NCBI GenBank assembly: GCA_020348365.1
Contig: CP070749.1
Location: forward strand, 33,451-41,445
Source of the DNA: Candidatus Bathyarchaeota archaeon
GTDB taxonomy: Archaea > Thermoproteota > Bathyarchaeia > Bathyarchaeales > Bathyarchaeaceae
DNA length: 7,995 nt
Direction: 5' to 3'
A model generated the notes under the pieces. The model worked only from the letters and a program-made list of their open reading frames with translations. It was not told the origin of the DNA and ran no database searches. Positions 1-5,099 of the stretch are shown piece after piece (position 1 is the first letter of the stretch; each line of letters opens with the position of its first letter). Position numbers and translations under genes: made by a program.

Positions 1-825
1 CTCATCGTCGACGGAAAGAAACTCAAAGTCCTCGCACAACCAGACCCAGCAAAACTACCATGGAAAGAAATGGGCGTATACCTCGCCGTTGAATCAACCG
101 GAAGATTCAGAAAAAGAGACGACGCCGCAAAACATCTAACAGCAGGAGCCAAAAAGGTATTAGTCTCTGCGCCGATGAGCCCAGCCACCAGCGCAGACCT
201 CACCTTAGTATTGGGAGTAAACGACAACAAATACGACCACAAGAACCACAAAATAATCTCCCTAGCATCATGCACAACAAACTGCATAACACCAGTGGCA
301 AAAGTGCTAAACGACAGATTCGGCCTCAAAGCCGGCCTCATGACAACAGTCCATGCAGTCACCAACGACCAGAGACTCCTCGACATGCAACACAAAGACA
401 TGAGAAGAGCCAGATCAGCAGCCTTCAACATGATACCAACAACCACAGGAGCAGCCGTGGCCGCAACCTTGACGCTTCCTGAGCTTGAAGGAAGGATGAA
501 CGGGATGGCCATACGTGTCCCGATACCAAATGTCTCCATAGTCGATTTCGTAGCCACCCTGAAGAAGAAAGCCACAAAAGAAGATGTCAACGCAGCATTC
601 AAGGAAGCCGCAAAGAAAGAATTGAAGGGAATACTAGACTACAGTGAAGAGCCACTCGTCTCATCAGACCTTGTACACAACCCGTACTCCGCCATCGTAG
701 ATGGACCCTTAACGATGGTTGTTGGAGACCTAGTCAAGGTACTGGCATGGTACGACAACGAGTGGGGCTACTCCGTGAAAATGGTGCGGATGATAGAGAA
801 GATCTGCAAGATGGAATCCTCCTAA
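1..825 (+). CDS. gap: Glyceraldehyde-3-phosphate dehydrogenase, class I (bacterial type), 5'-truncated by window edge
   Basis: Interconverts glyceraldehyde-3-phosphate and 1,3-bisphosphoglycerate with NAD(P) and phosphate in the cytoplasm. The reading frame is open from base 1 and gives 274 residues. Class I enzymes have about 330-340, so roughly 60 N-terminal residues, including the first Rossmann glycine motif, lie upstream. The visible part matches class I throughout: KLPWKEMGV and ESTGRF near the start, the catalytic SCTTNC motif (Cys codon 271-273), TTVHAVTNDQRLLD with the catalytic His (codon 352-354), IPTTTGAA, RVPIPNVSIVD, EEPLVSSD, and the C-terminal LAWYDNEWGYS. Most archaea instead use an unrelated-looking class II enzyme, so this gene was probably acquired from bacteria (inference). 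The phosphoglycerate kinase gene follows 53 bases downstream on the same strand. The first ~158 codons contain only about four T-ending codons, unlike the rest. The family call is firm; cofactor preference cannot be read because the N-terminus is missing. Confidence 0.96.
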   Translation, partial: LIVDGKKLKVLAQPDPAKLPWKEMGVYLAVESTGRFRKRDDAAKHLTAGAKKVLVSAPMSPATSADLTLVLGVNDNKYDHKNHKIISLASCTTNCITPVAKVLNDRFGLKAGLMTTVHAVTNDQRLLDMQHKDMRRARSAAFNMIPTTTGAAVAATLTLPELEGRMNGMAIRVPIPNVSIVDFVATLKKKATKEDVNAAFKEAAKKELKGILDYSEEPLVSSDLVHNPYSAIVDGPLTMVVGDLVKVLAWYDNEWGYSVKMVRMIEKICKMESS

Positions 826-878
826 CCGAACAAGCACCCACCTCCTCAACCTTTCTATTTCCAGAAGTAGGTGAGAGA

Positions 879-2099
879 ATGCCCGATTTCCTAACCATAG
901 ACGACTTCAACTTCAAAGACAAGACAGCCCTCATCAGGGTAGACTTCAACTCACCGATCGATCCAGAAACCAATAAGATTCTAGACGACACGCGGATAAG
1001 AGTCCACGGGGAAACCATTCGAGAACTCGTCGAAAAGGGCGCAAAAGCAGTTATTCTGGCACATCAAGGCAGACCAGGAGAACCCGACTTCATCCCCCTC
1101 AAACAGCATGCAGAACTCCTCGGCAAAGTGCTGAGCAAGCCAGTGAAGTATGTGAACGACATCTTCGGAGAGACAGCACAAAAAACCATCAAGAAACTAA
1201 AGTCTGGAGAAATCCTGCTGCTTGATAACGTCAGGGGCTTCCTGAATGAGAGAAAGAAGGGAACGCCCCAAGAACACTCAAAACAGGAGCTTGTTCAGAG
1301 ACTCGCTCCATTGGCTGATGTGTTCGTGAATGACGCTTTCGCTGCAGCCCATAGAGCTCATGCCTCAGTCGTAGGTTTCACCGCCGTGTTGCCAAGCATC
1401 GCAGGACGAGTGATGGAGCGGGAGCTCAAGGCTCTAACGAAGGTTCTGGAGACGCCTGAGAAGCCGTGCGTCTTCATTCTAGGCGGTGCGAAAGCCGACG
1501 ATTCCTTGGACATATCACGATACGTATTGATGAATAACATCGCCGATCATGTCTTGACTGGTGGTGTGATAGGCCATGTCTTTCTCGTAGCCAAGGGATT
1601 CGACCTCGGCAAGCCAAACATGAAGTTTCTGGAGAAGAAGGGACAAATGGGCCTTGTGCTTGGAATTGAGGAGCTTATGAGGCGTTATCCAAGAGCGATA
1701 GAGGTTCCAGTGGATGTAGCTGTTGAGATTGATGGTAAGCGGAAGGAATGTGCGGTCAGTGAGTTTCCAACAGAACACCCCATCTACGACATCGGTACGG
1801 AAACAGTTAAGAAATATACTGAAATCGTAGGGGAAGCCAAGTCCATAGTCTTGAGTGGCCCCATGGGGGTCTTCGAAAAGAGAGAATTCGTGAAGGGAAC
1901 CAAGGAAATCTTCAACGCTGTAGCCGCCTCTGAAGCCTTTTCACTCGTCGGTGGAGGACACACAGTAGCGGCTGTGGAAGCGCTAGGACTGGCAGAAGAG
2001 ATGTCGTATGTCAGCACAGCTGGAGGCGCACTCATAGAGTTCCTGATGGGAAAGCAACTGCCAGGTGTAGTTGCGCTGAAGAAGGCAGCTGAAACATAG
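879..2099 (+). CDS. pgk: Phosphoglycerate kinase, archaeal type
   Basis: Transfers phosphate between 1,3-bisphosphoglycerate and ADP, the step after GAPDH, in the cytoplasm. The product is 406 residues, normal for the family. Visible motifs: substrate-binding RVDFNSP (Arg20, Asp22, Asn24), HQGRPG (62-67), DNVRGF (116-121), VNDAFAAAHRAHAS (from 150), nucleotide-site GGAK (202-205), GPMGVFE, the GGGHT phosphate loop, and a C-terminal STAGGALIEF...LPGV. The AHQGRPG, NDAFAAAHR and GGGHT forms are those of archaeal PGKs. I chose the ATG at 879 because GGTGAG (870-875) lies just before it and the protein then begins like its homologues. The frame stays open further upstream, but an earlier start would overlap the GAPDH gene. 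The gene lies 53 bases behind gap with no obvious promoter between, so the two are probably one transcript. The 3' half uses more T- and G-ending codons than the GAPDH 5' half. Confidence 0.97.
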   Translation: MPDFLTIDDFNFKDKTALIRVDFNSPIDPETNKILDDTRIRVHGETIRELVEKGAKAVILAHQGRPGEPDFIPLKQHAELLGKVLSKPVKYVNDIFGETAQKTIKKLKSGEILLLDNVRGFLNERKKGTPQEHSKQELVQRLAPLADVFVNDAFAAAHRAHASVVGFTAVLPSIAGRVMERELKALTKVLETPEKPCVFILGGAKADDSLDISRYVLMNNIADHVLTGGVIGHVFLVAKGFDLGKPNMKFLEKKGQMGLVLGIEELMRRYPRAIEVPVDVAVEIDGKRKECAVSEFPTEHPIYDIGTETVKKYTEIVGEAKSIVLSGPMGVFEKREFVKGTKEIFNAVAASEAFSLVGGGHTVAAVEALGLAEEMSYVSTAGGALIEFLMGKQLPGVVALKKAAET

Positions 2100-2113
2100 C
2101 CTGGTCTAGAGCC

Positions 2114-2130
2114 GATTCATCGCGTGAATC
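2114..2130 (+). terminator. Hairpin after pgk, possible transcript end
   Basis: A perfect 6-bp inverted repeat, GATTCA and TGAATC, encloses a 5-nt loop 14 bases after the pgk stop codon, in the gap between two convergent genes. A second, imperfect stem lies at 2134-2163 (TCTGT with ACAGA, then a G-G mismatch and CTC with GAG). Neither is followed by a T-run, so intrinsic termination is not shown. They may instead protect the mRNA 3' end. Confidence 0.3.
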
Positions 2131-2215
2131 TGCCTCGTCTGTTCAGGTGAATAGACAGAGGAGTCTCACCCATTCGTAATCATGATCTAAGGAACAGGGA
2201 CGCCTCTCAACCACA

Positions 2216-2707
2216 TTATTCATATCCGAGGATACGATTGTAGTAATCAACCACTTTCAACATTCGCTTCGGCGTTCTTCTACCAGCAAGTTTATTCATC
2301 ATTTTGATGGTGTTTAGGGAGCACGCTAGGTCTGTCATCGTCACCAATCCACGAAGACGTCCATGCTCAACAACTGGCAGCTTCTTGATCTTATGTTTGA
2401 ACATGAGTTCAACAGCTTCCTCAACACCCATTTTCGGCCTTCCAACAACAAGAGGCGACGACATAATCTCTCCCACATCTATATCGGCGGGGTGTGCGCG
2501 TGCTCGCAGAACTCTATTCAACATGTCTCTTTCAGTAACGATTCCGACAGGGGTCTCTCCATCTACGGCGATTAAACATCCTATCTCGTGTTTGGTCATT
2601 AGCTCTACAGCCTGAGCCGCCTTTGCCCCCGGTGCGATGGTGATTACATCATGCACCATCACGTCTTCCACTCTTAGTGGTACCAAGATGCCGACTTTGA
2701 CTGCCAT
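2216..2707 (-). CDS. Tandem CBS-domain protein
   Basis: A 163-residue cytoplasmic protein made of a CBS pair and little else. The first CBS domain runs from about residue 14 (VEDVMVHDVITIAPGAKAAQA, then GCLIAVDGETPVGIVTERDM). The second starts near residue 76 (IMSSPLVVGRP, then IKKLPVVEHGRLRGLVTMTDL). CBS pairs usually bind adenosine nucleotides such as AMP, ATP or SAM and act as energy or metabolite sensors; the ligand and partner here cannot be told. I chose the ATG at 2707 because AGAGG lies 6 bases upstream and the domain begins soon after. The frame is open to an ATG at 2863, but that adds a 52-residue basic segment with no family resemblance. A weak TATA-like CATAAATC (about 2741-2748) would place transcription start close to this ATG. 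It converges with pgk and lies 174 bases behind the RHH-protein gene on the same strand. Confidence 0.87.
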   Translation of the reverse strand: MAVKVGILVPLRVEDVMVHDVITIAPGAKAAQAVELMTKHEIGCLIAVDGETPVGIVTERDMLNRVLRARAHPADIDVGEIMSSPLVVGRPKMGVEEAVELMFKHKIKKLPVVEHGRLRGLVTMTDLACSLNTIKMMNKLAGRRTPKRMLKVVDYYNRILGYE

Positions 2708-2881
2708 AAGAATCCTCTTGGCAAACTGCTTTTGCTGTGGATTTATGTTTTGAGAATGGGTAATCATTATCTCAGATAAGCAAAATCTTCGTTGCTTGTT
2801 CATTTGAGTATGAAATTTAGGTCTCAAAAGAGGTTCAGAAGCATGGAGTTTATGGTTGGTCACATTCTGCTTTGGCTGGTG

Positions 2882-3427
2882 TCAACTTGTATTGGTGATT
2901 TCGTAGATTAGTGGTGGAGTTAAGGTCTTTTCCTCCAATTGGATCCCCAGCAGTCCCTCCAAGAAGCCATTCAAGAACTTGTGGTTGCTGATGAATGGGG
3001 TTTTGATAACCACGTATTTGTCTCGTACATAGAAGTCGCCGAATCCCTGAACGCGCAGTCTCTTGAAGACTTCTGGCCATTCCTCATGATTTGTGGCTTG
3101 GAGGTCTAAGCTGGCTTCCAGGGAGATTCTAGCGGCGTCACCGATCTTCTGTCCTGTCTCTTGCCACTTCTCCTCTGGGATGAATTGGAGGAGTATGTTT
3201 ATGAACTCGACGTTTATGAACGCGACGCGGCTGACGCCAGAGTAGTATTCGCCAGGATACTTCCAGTCGTGGATGCCCATGCTACGGTAGACGTCAAGCA
3301 TCTTTGATATGAGCGGCTTTATTCCCGGTTCCCTTCCTTCCTCGATGAGTTTGTCGATGTATCTGCGTTCTTCCTCATCTAGAATGATTGTTGTCCTCTT
3401 GACTGGTTGTTCCTCTGACATGTGCAT
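2882..3427 (-). CDS. Ribbon-helix-helix protein with an unassigned C-terminal domain
   Basis: 181 residues. Residues about 9-51 look like a ribbon-helix-helix DNA-binding domain: a short strand KRTTIIL, a charged helix DEEERRYIDKLIEEG, a turn, and a second helix KPLISKMLDVYRSMG. The remaining 130 residues form a separate domain that I cannot assign. It has a predicted helix around QETGQKIGDAARISLEASLDL, then VQGFGDFYVRDKYVVIKTPF and KFLNGFLEGLLGIQLE. This layout faintly recalls small-molecule-binding V4R/heme-NO-binding folds, but the cysteines typical of V4R are absent, so that is only a hint. The likely role is a transcription regulator that senses a ligand or partner through its C-terminus. 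Two in-frame ATGs lie at 3427 and 3421; neither has a good Shine-Dalgarno. A TATA box at 3453-3458 would put transcription start almost at the first, so the mRNA may be near leaderless. Confidence 0.82.
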   Translation of the reverse strand: MHMSEEQPVKRTTIILDEEERRYIDKLIEEGREPGIKPLISKMLDVYRSMGIHDWKYPGEYYSGVSRVAFINVEFINILLQFIPEEKWQETGQKIGDAARISLEASLDLQATNHEEWPEVFKRLRVQGFGDFYVRDKYVVIKTPFISNHKFLNGFLEGLLGIQLEEKTLTPPLIYEITNTS

Positions 3428-3452
3428 TTGCTCTTGTCCCCACTGCTTACAG

Positions 3453-3458
3453 TTTATA
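3453..3458 (-). promoter_or_regulatory. TATA box for the RHH-protein gene
   Basis: On the minus strand TATAAA, preceded by GCGAC, is centred about 28 bases before the ATG at 3427. Archaeal transcription usually starts 25-28 bases after the TATA centre, so the transcript would have little or no leader. An alternative AT-rich element, ATATTAATA (about 3469-3477), would give a leader of about 20 nt. Confidence 0.45.
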
Positions 3459-3522
3459 GTCGCTGCGGTATTAATATGTTTTTGAGCATATAGAATATGC
3501 TGTTTGGACGCGCACTAGCTTC

Positions 3523-3768
3523 TCAGGGAGAATCCTTAGATCCAGCCCCTTCTTGAAATAGGTGCATGAAGAGAATTGCACCAGCCGCGAAGAAGGCTAA
3601 GCCGAGGAGAAGATACAGGAGATAGGGAACACCCAAACTCTCAAGAACCCCCATTATGTATGTGGGGCCCGCAAACGTGAGTAGCGCCGCTAAGAAAGTC
3701 AAAAGTGCTGTGACAACCCTTTGAGGAATCTTAACGCTATTCCCTATCTTCTTCATATTCGACCACAT
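3523..3768 (-). CDS. Small two-helix membrane protein, function unknown
   Basis: 81 residues with no recognised family. A short basic N-terminus (KKIGNSVKIPQR) precedes two hydrophobic helices, at about residues 18-41 (VVTALLTFLAALLTFAGPTYIMGVL) and 47-70 (VPYLLYLLLGLAFFAAGAILFMHLF), and a short polar tail. The basic N-terminus suggests that both ends face the cytoplasm, with a short external turn around ESLG. Two in-frame ATGs exist, at 3768 and 3756. The second gives MKKIGNSV, a more usual membrane-protein beginning, and neither has a clear Shine-Dalgarno. It starts 49 bases after the PAC2-gene stop codon on the same strand with no strong promoter between, so the two are probably co-transcribed. 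I infer no function. Confidence 0.68.
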   Translation of the reverse strand: MWSNMKKIGNSVKIPQRVVTALLTFLAALLTFAGPTYIMGVLESLGVPYLLYLLLGLAFFAAGAILFMHLFQEGAGSKDSP

Positions 3769-3817
3769 CAGCGAGACTAGTAGATTGCATACTTACTCAT
3801 AACGTTTTTCTCTGCCT

Positions 3818-4447
3818 TTATGTCTGTTTCAGAATTTTCGTCAGAAATTTGAAGACGGAAAATCCGGCTTCACGGTCAGCCGTGAGGCCTGTGGTTGCAC
3901 CTAGCAGGCAGATTCCCTTCATTTTACGGGCTTTGGTGAGTCCGAGGAGGAGACCTGTGGCCCCAATGATTCTTCCCCTGCTATAAATCGACGCTCCCTT
4001 CTCTGTGGTATCCGCTACGAGTGCTGGGGAGGTTGCGGCGACATAAACTTCACCCTTCGGTTCTGGCGTTGGAACCCCTCCTATAGTCACAACAAGTCTG
4101 CATCCGAATTTTTCAATGAAGTCTAAGATTTCACCGCATATCCCATAGTGTGCGACCAAATCATCTAGGGCGGGCTGAGTGTCTCCCGTCAATATAATAA
4201 AGTGGTTCTTCTCGGTTGAGGCTGCATGAAACTCGTAACGCGGCGGGCGGCAGAGCCCCTCATTATCCACCACCACATAATCTGGAAAGGAGGGCGAATA
4301 CAACTCTGCGAAGGGCTTGGCCTGGGTGAACTCAATCAATAGACGCGCGGCAATCTTGCCTACATTCCCAAATCCGGGGAGCCCCTCCACAAAGACTGGA
4401 TTCTCCAGCTCTGGATGATACAAGTGACGGAAGTAAGGTTTATCCAT
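3818..4447 (-). CDS. PAC2-family protein (proteasome assembly chaperone-like)
   Basis: A cytoplasmic protein of 209 residues, the usual size for archaeal PAC2 proteins. Visible features: ENPVFVEGLPGFGNVGKIAARLL at the start (Gly-rich loop at 22-30), TGDTQP in the middle, VVTIGGVPTPEPKGEVYVAAT, and the C-terminal GRIIGATGLLLGLTKARKMKGICLLGATTG...ADREAG. Eukaryotic relatives help assemble the 20S proteasome; the role of archaeal members is less settled, so chaperone function here is inferred from family. I chose the ATG at 4447 because the conserved part begins right after it and a TATA-like element sits about 35 bases upstream. An in-frame ATG at 4495 would add 16 basic residues and cannot be excluded. 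It is followed by the small membrane-protein gene, and the tRNA gene is divergent upstream. Confidence 0.88.
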   Translation of the reverse strand: MDKPYFRHLYHPELENPVFVEGLPGFGNVGKIAARLLIEFTQAKPFAELYSPSFPDYVVVDNEGLCRPPRYEFHAASTEKNHFIILTGDTQPALDDLVAHYGICGEILDFIEKFGCRLVVTIGGVPTPEPKGEVYVAATSPALVADTTEKGASIYSRGRIIGATGLLLGLTKARKMKGICLLGATTGLTADREAGFSVFKFLTKILKQT

Positions 4448-4478
4448 TATATTTCCAGGTTTAGATGATCTTGGGGCT

Positions 4479-4486
4479 CTATAGAG
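4479..4486 (-). promoter_or_regulatory. TATA-like element for the PAC2 gene
   Basis: On the minus strand CTATAGAG follows a purine-rich GAAAAC that could serve as a BRE. Its centre is about 35 bases before the ATG at 4447, which would leave a leader of some 9 nt. It lies inside the alternative N-terminal extension starting at 4495, so if it is the real promoter the shorter protein is made. Confidence 0.35.
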
Positions 4487-4552
4487 TTTTCGCATGCTTT
4501 CTTCTGTGAGACTTGATGCTCTCTGCCCTGTAGGGCGTGCGCTCCAAAAAGA

Positions 4553-4558
4553 TTTAAG
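4553..4558 (+). promoter_or_regulatory. TATA box of the initiator tRNA gene
   Basis: TTTAAG preceded by an A-rich tract (4546-4550) is centred about 45 bases before the mature tRNA 5' end. Transcription would start near 4581, giving a leader of about 19 nt. That is just long enough to include CACC (4594-4597), needed for the acceptor-stem splice motif. The same bases read CTTAAA on the other strand and could also serve the PAC2 gene if its start is 4495. A short inverted repeat, GCCCT-GT-AGGGC (4525-4536), lies upstream. Confidence 0.5.
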
Positions 4559-4603
4559 GAACTCTCCTTACAGAATTGAAGGTGGCGGGGAAACACCGTA
4601 GCG

Positions 4604-4620
4604 AGAGAAGACTCCTACAG
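4604..4620 (+). other. Non-canonical tRNA intron in the acceptor stem (between positions 4 and 5)
   Basis: A 17-nt intron. The surrounding RNA forms a perfect bulge-helix-bulge: outer helix CACC (4594-4597) with GGTG (4622-4625), central 4-bp helix GTAG (4598-4601) with CTAC (4615-4618), two 3-nt bulges CGA (4602-4604) and AGG (4619-4621), and an inner hairpin GAG-AAGA-CTC. Cutting after the second base of each bulge, the rule of the archaeal splicing endonuclease, releases exactly the intron that restores AGCGGGG. One strand of the outer helix is the 5' leader, so splicing should precede RNase P cleavage. Confidence 0.88.
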
Positions 4621-4655
4621 GGGTGGGGTAGCCAGGTGAACCCGCTGGGCTCATA

Positions 4656-4671
4656 CGCTCAAGGCTGAGAG
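4656..4671 (+). other. Canonical tRNA intron at position 37/38
   Basis: A 16-nt intron after A37. The bulge-helix-bulge is complete: outer helix CTGGG with CCCAG (the anticodon stem), central helix CTCA (4650-4653) with TGAG (4666-4669), 3-nt bulges TAC (4654-4656) and AGA (4670-4672), and a small inner stem GC...GC. Cutting after the second base of each bulge restores the 7-nt loop CTCATAA. Confidence 0.92.
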
Positions 4672-4730
4672 ACCCAGAGATCGGTTGTTCAAATCAACCC
4701 CCCGCTACCACCGTACTATTGATGAATCGC

Positions 4731-4735
4731 TTTTT
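4731..4735 (+). terminator. T-run terminator of the tRNA gene
   Basis: Five T residues begin 21 bases after the encoded CCA. Archaeal RNA polymerase commonly terminates tRNA transcripts at such oligo-T runs. No hairpin precedes it. Confidence 0.5.
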
Positions 4736-4824
4736 GGGGAAAATGCTCCATACAAAAATAGGCTCGGCGTAACGCTTGAGGCCTTGTGCGGCCGCGCATA
4801 CTCTCTAAGCTAGATGCTGAAAAA

Positions 4825-5058
4825 TCAGTTTTGAAGAAGCCATCTGAGCGGGATATCTTGAAAGGTCCCATCAGGCAATGTCCTACGAATAGTCATAGGC
4901 AGTATCCCGTTCTCAAGCTCTTGGATGGCAATATCAATGGGATTCGAAACGGCCTCCGAGGGCTCCATAAGTGTGGGCGCACCCATAGCGATCTGGAGAG
5001 CCCTAGCCCCAACTATCCGAGCTCTCTCAAAACGGGTGAGCTTAGGAGGCCCTACCAA
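4825..5058 (-). CDS. rpoK: DNA-directed RNA polymerase subunit K (Rpb6/omega homologue)
   Basis: A small RNA polymerase subunit that helps assemble and stabilise the enzyme. The 77 residues match RpoK: KLTRFERARIVGARALQIAMGAP near the N-terminus, then NPIDIAIQELENGILPMTIRRTLPDG and a short tail. The only in-frame start candidate near the domain is TTG at 5058; no ATG or GTG occurs in frame between it and the thermosome gene. AAGGAGG (5067-5061) ends only 2 bases before the TTG, unusually close, and is part of a hairpin. The conserved region begins about 6 residues in, so the start is probably right or nearly so. It lies 41 bases behind the thermosome gene without a visible TATA box, so co-transcription is likely. 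The stop codon sits within CTGATTTTTCAG (4828-4817), a small T-rich hairpin that could mark the transcript end. Confidence 0.93.
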   Translation of the reverse strand: MVGPPKLTRFERARIVGARALQIAMGAPTLMEPSEAVSNPIDIAIQELENGILPMTIRRTLPDGTFQDIPLRWLLQN

Positions 5059-5066
5059 GACCTCCT
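5044..5066 (-). promoter_or_regulatory. Hairpin holding the rpoK Shine-Dalgarno, with the start codon in its loop
   Basis: On the minus strand AGGAGG (5066-5061) pairs perfectly with CCTCCT (5049-5044) across an 11-nt loop that contains the TTG start codon (5058-5056). Pairing would hide the ribosome binding site. CCTCCT encodes Pro-Pro of the conserved GPPKLTRF region, so the match could be a coincidence of coding sequence. Confidence 0.45.
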
Positions 5067-5099
5067 TCTCTTTGGTTGACGTTTCGCTAGAACTCCATG

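Larger units (their letters stand above)
4600..4710 (+). tRNA. Initiator tRNA-Met (CAU) with two introns, one in the acceptor stem
   Basis: After removal of 4604-4620 and 4656-4671 the exons fold into a complete 78-nt tRNA including encoded CCA (4708-4710). Acceptor: AGCG plus GGG pairs perfectly with CCCCGCT, discriminator A. Then U8 G9; D stem GGGT/ACCC with a 10-nt loop AGCCAGGTGA; G26; anticodon stem CTGGG/CCCAG with loop CTCATAA (anticodon CAT at 4652-4654); variable AGATC; T stem GGTTG/CAACC with loop TTCAAAT. The A1-U72 pair and the GGG/CCC run next to the anticodon loop mark it as the initiator rather than an elongator Met or an Ile (lysidine/agmatidine type) tRNA. It would be charged by methionyl-tRNA synthetase, whose gene end lies at the right of the window. 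Without the acceptor-stem intron the 5' strand cannot be formed: the bases directly upstream of the D arm read ACAGGGG. It is divergent from the PAC2 gene and convergent with rpoK. Confidence 0.93.

Noticed and set aside
747..878. A longer pgk starting at ATG 747 inside the GAPDH gene
   Set aside because: It adds 44 residues that overlap GAPDH in another frame and resemble no PGK N-terminus; ATG 879 has a Shine-Dalgarno and the family's usual beginning.
2708..2863. A 52-residue N-terminal extension of the CBS protein from ATG 2863
   Set aside because: The extension is basic and low in family resemblance; ATG 2707 has AGAGG at good spacing and a possible promoter just upstream.
2850..3080. 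A 76-codon minus-strand reading frame overlapping the RHH gene end
   Set aside because: It is almost wholly inside the RHH gene in another frame, is rich in Arg/Gln/Ser and has no recognisable motif.
4584..4623. Taking GGCGGGG (4584-4590) as the tRNA 5' acceptor strand with one larger intron behind it
   Set aside because: It would replace the A1-U72 pair of initiator tRNAs by G-U, and no bulge-helix-bulge fits those ends, whereas the 4604-4620 intron has a perfect one.
4781..4800. GC-rich patch with TGCG-GCCG-CGCA between tRNA and rpoK as a small RNA or terminator
   Set aside because: Only a 4-bp stem without a T-run on either strand; too little to support a feature.
5087..5098. Mini reading frame ATG GAG TTC TAG right after the thermosome stop
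   Set aside because: Three codons and no Shine-Dalgarno at proper spacing; probably chance, though it lies in the rpoK leader.
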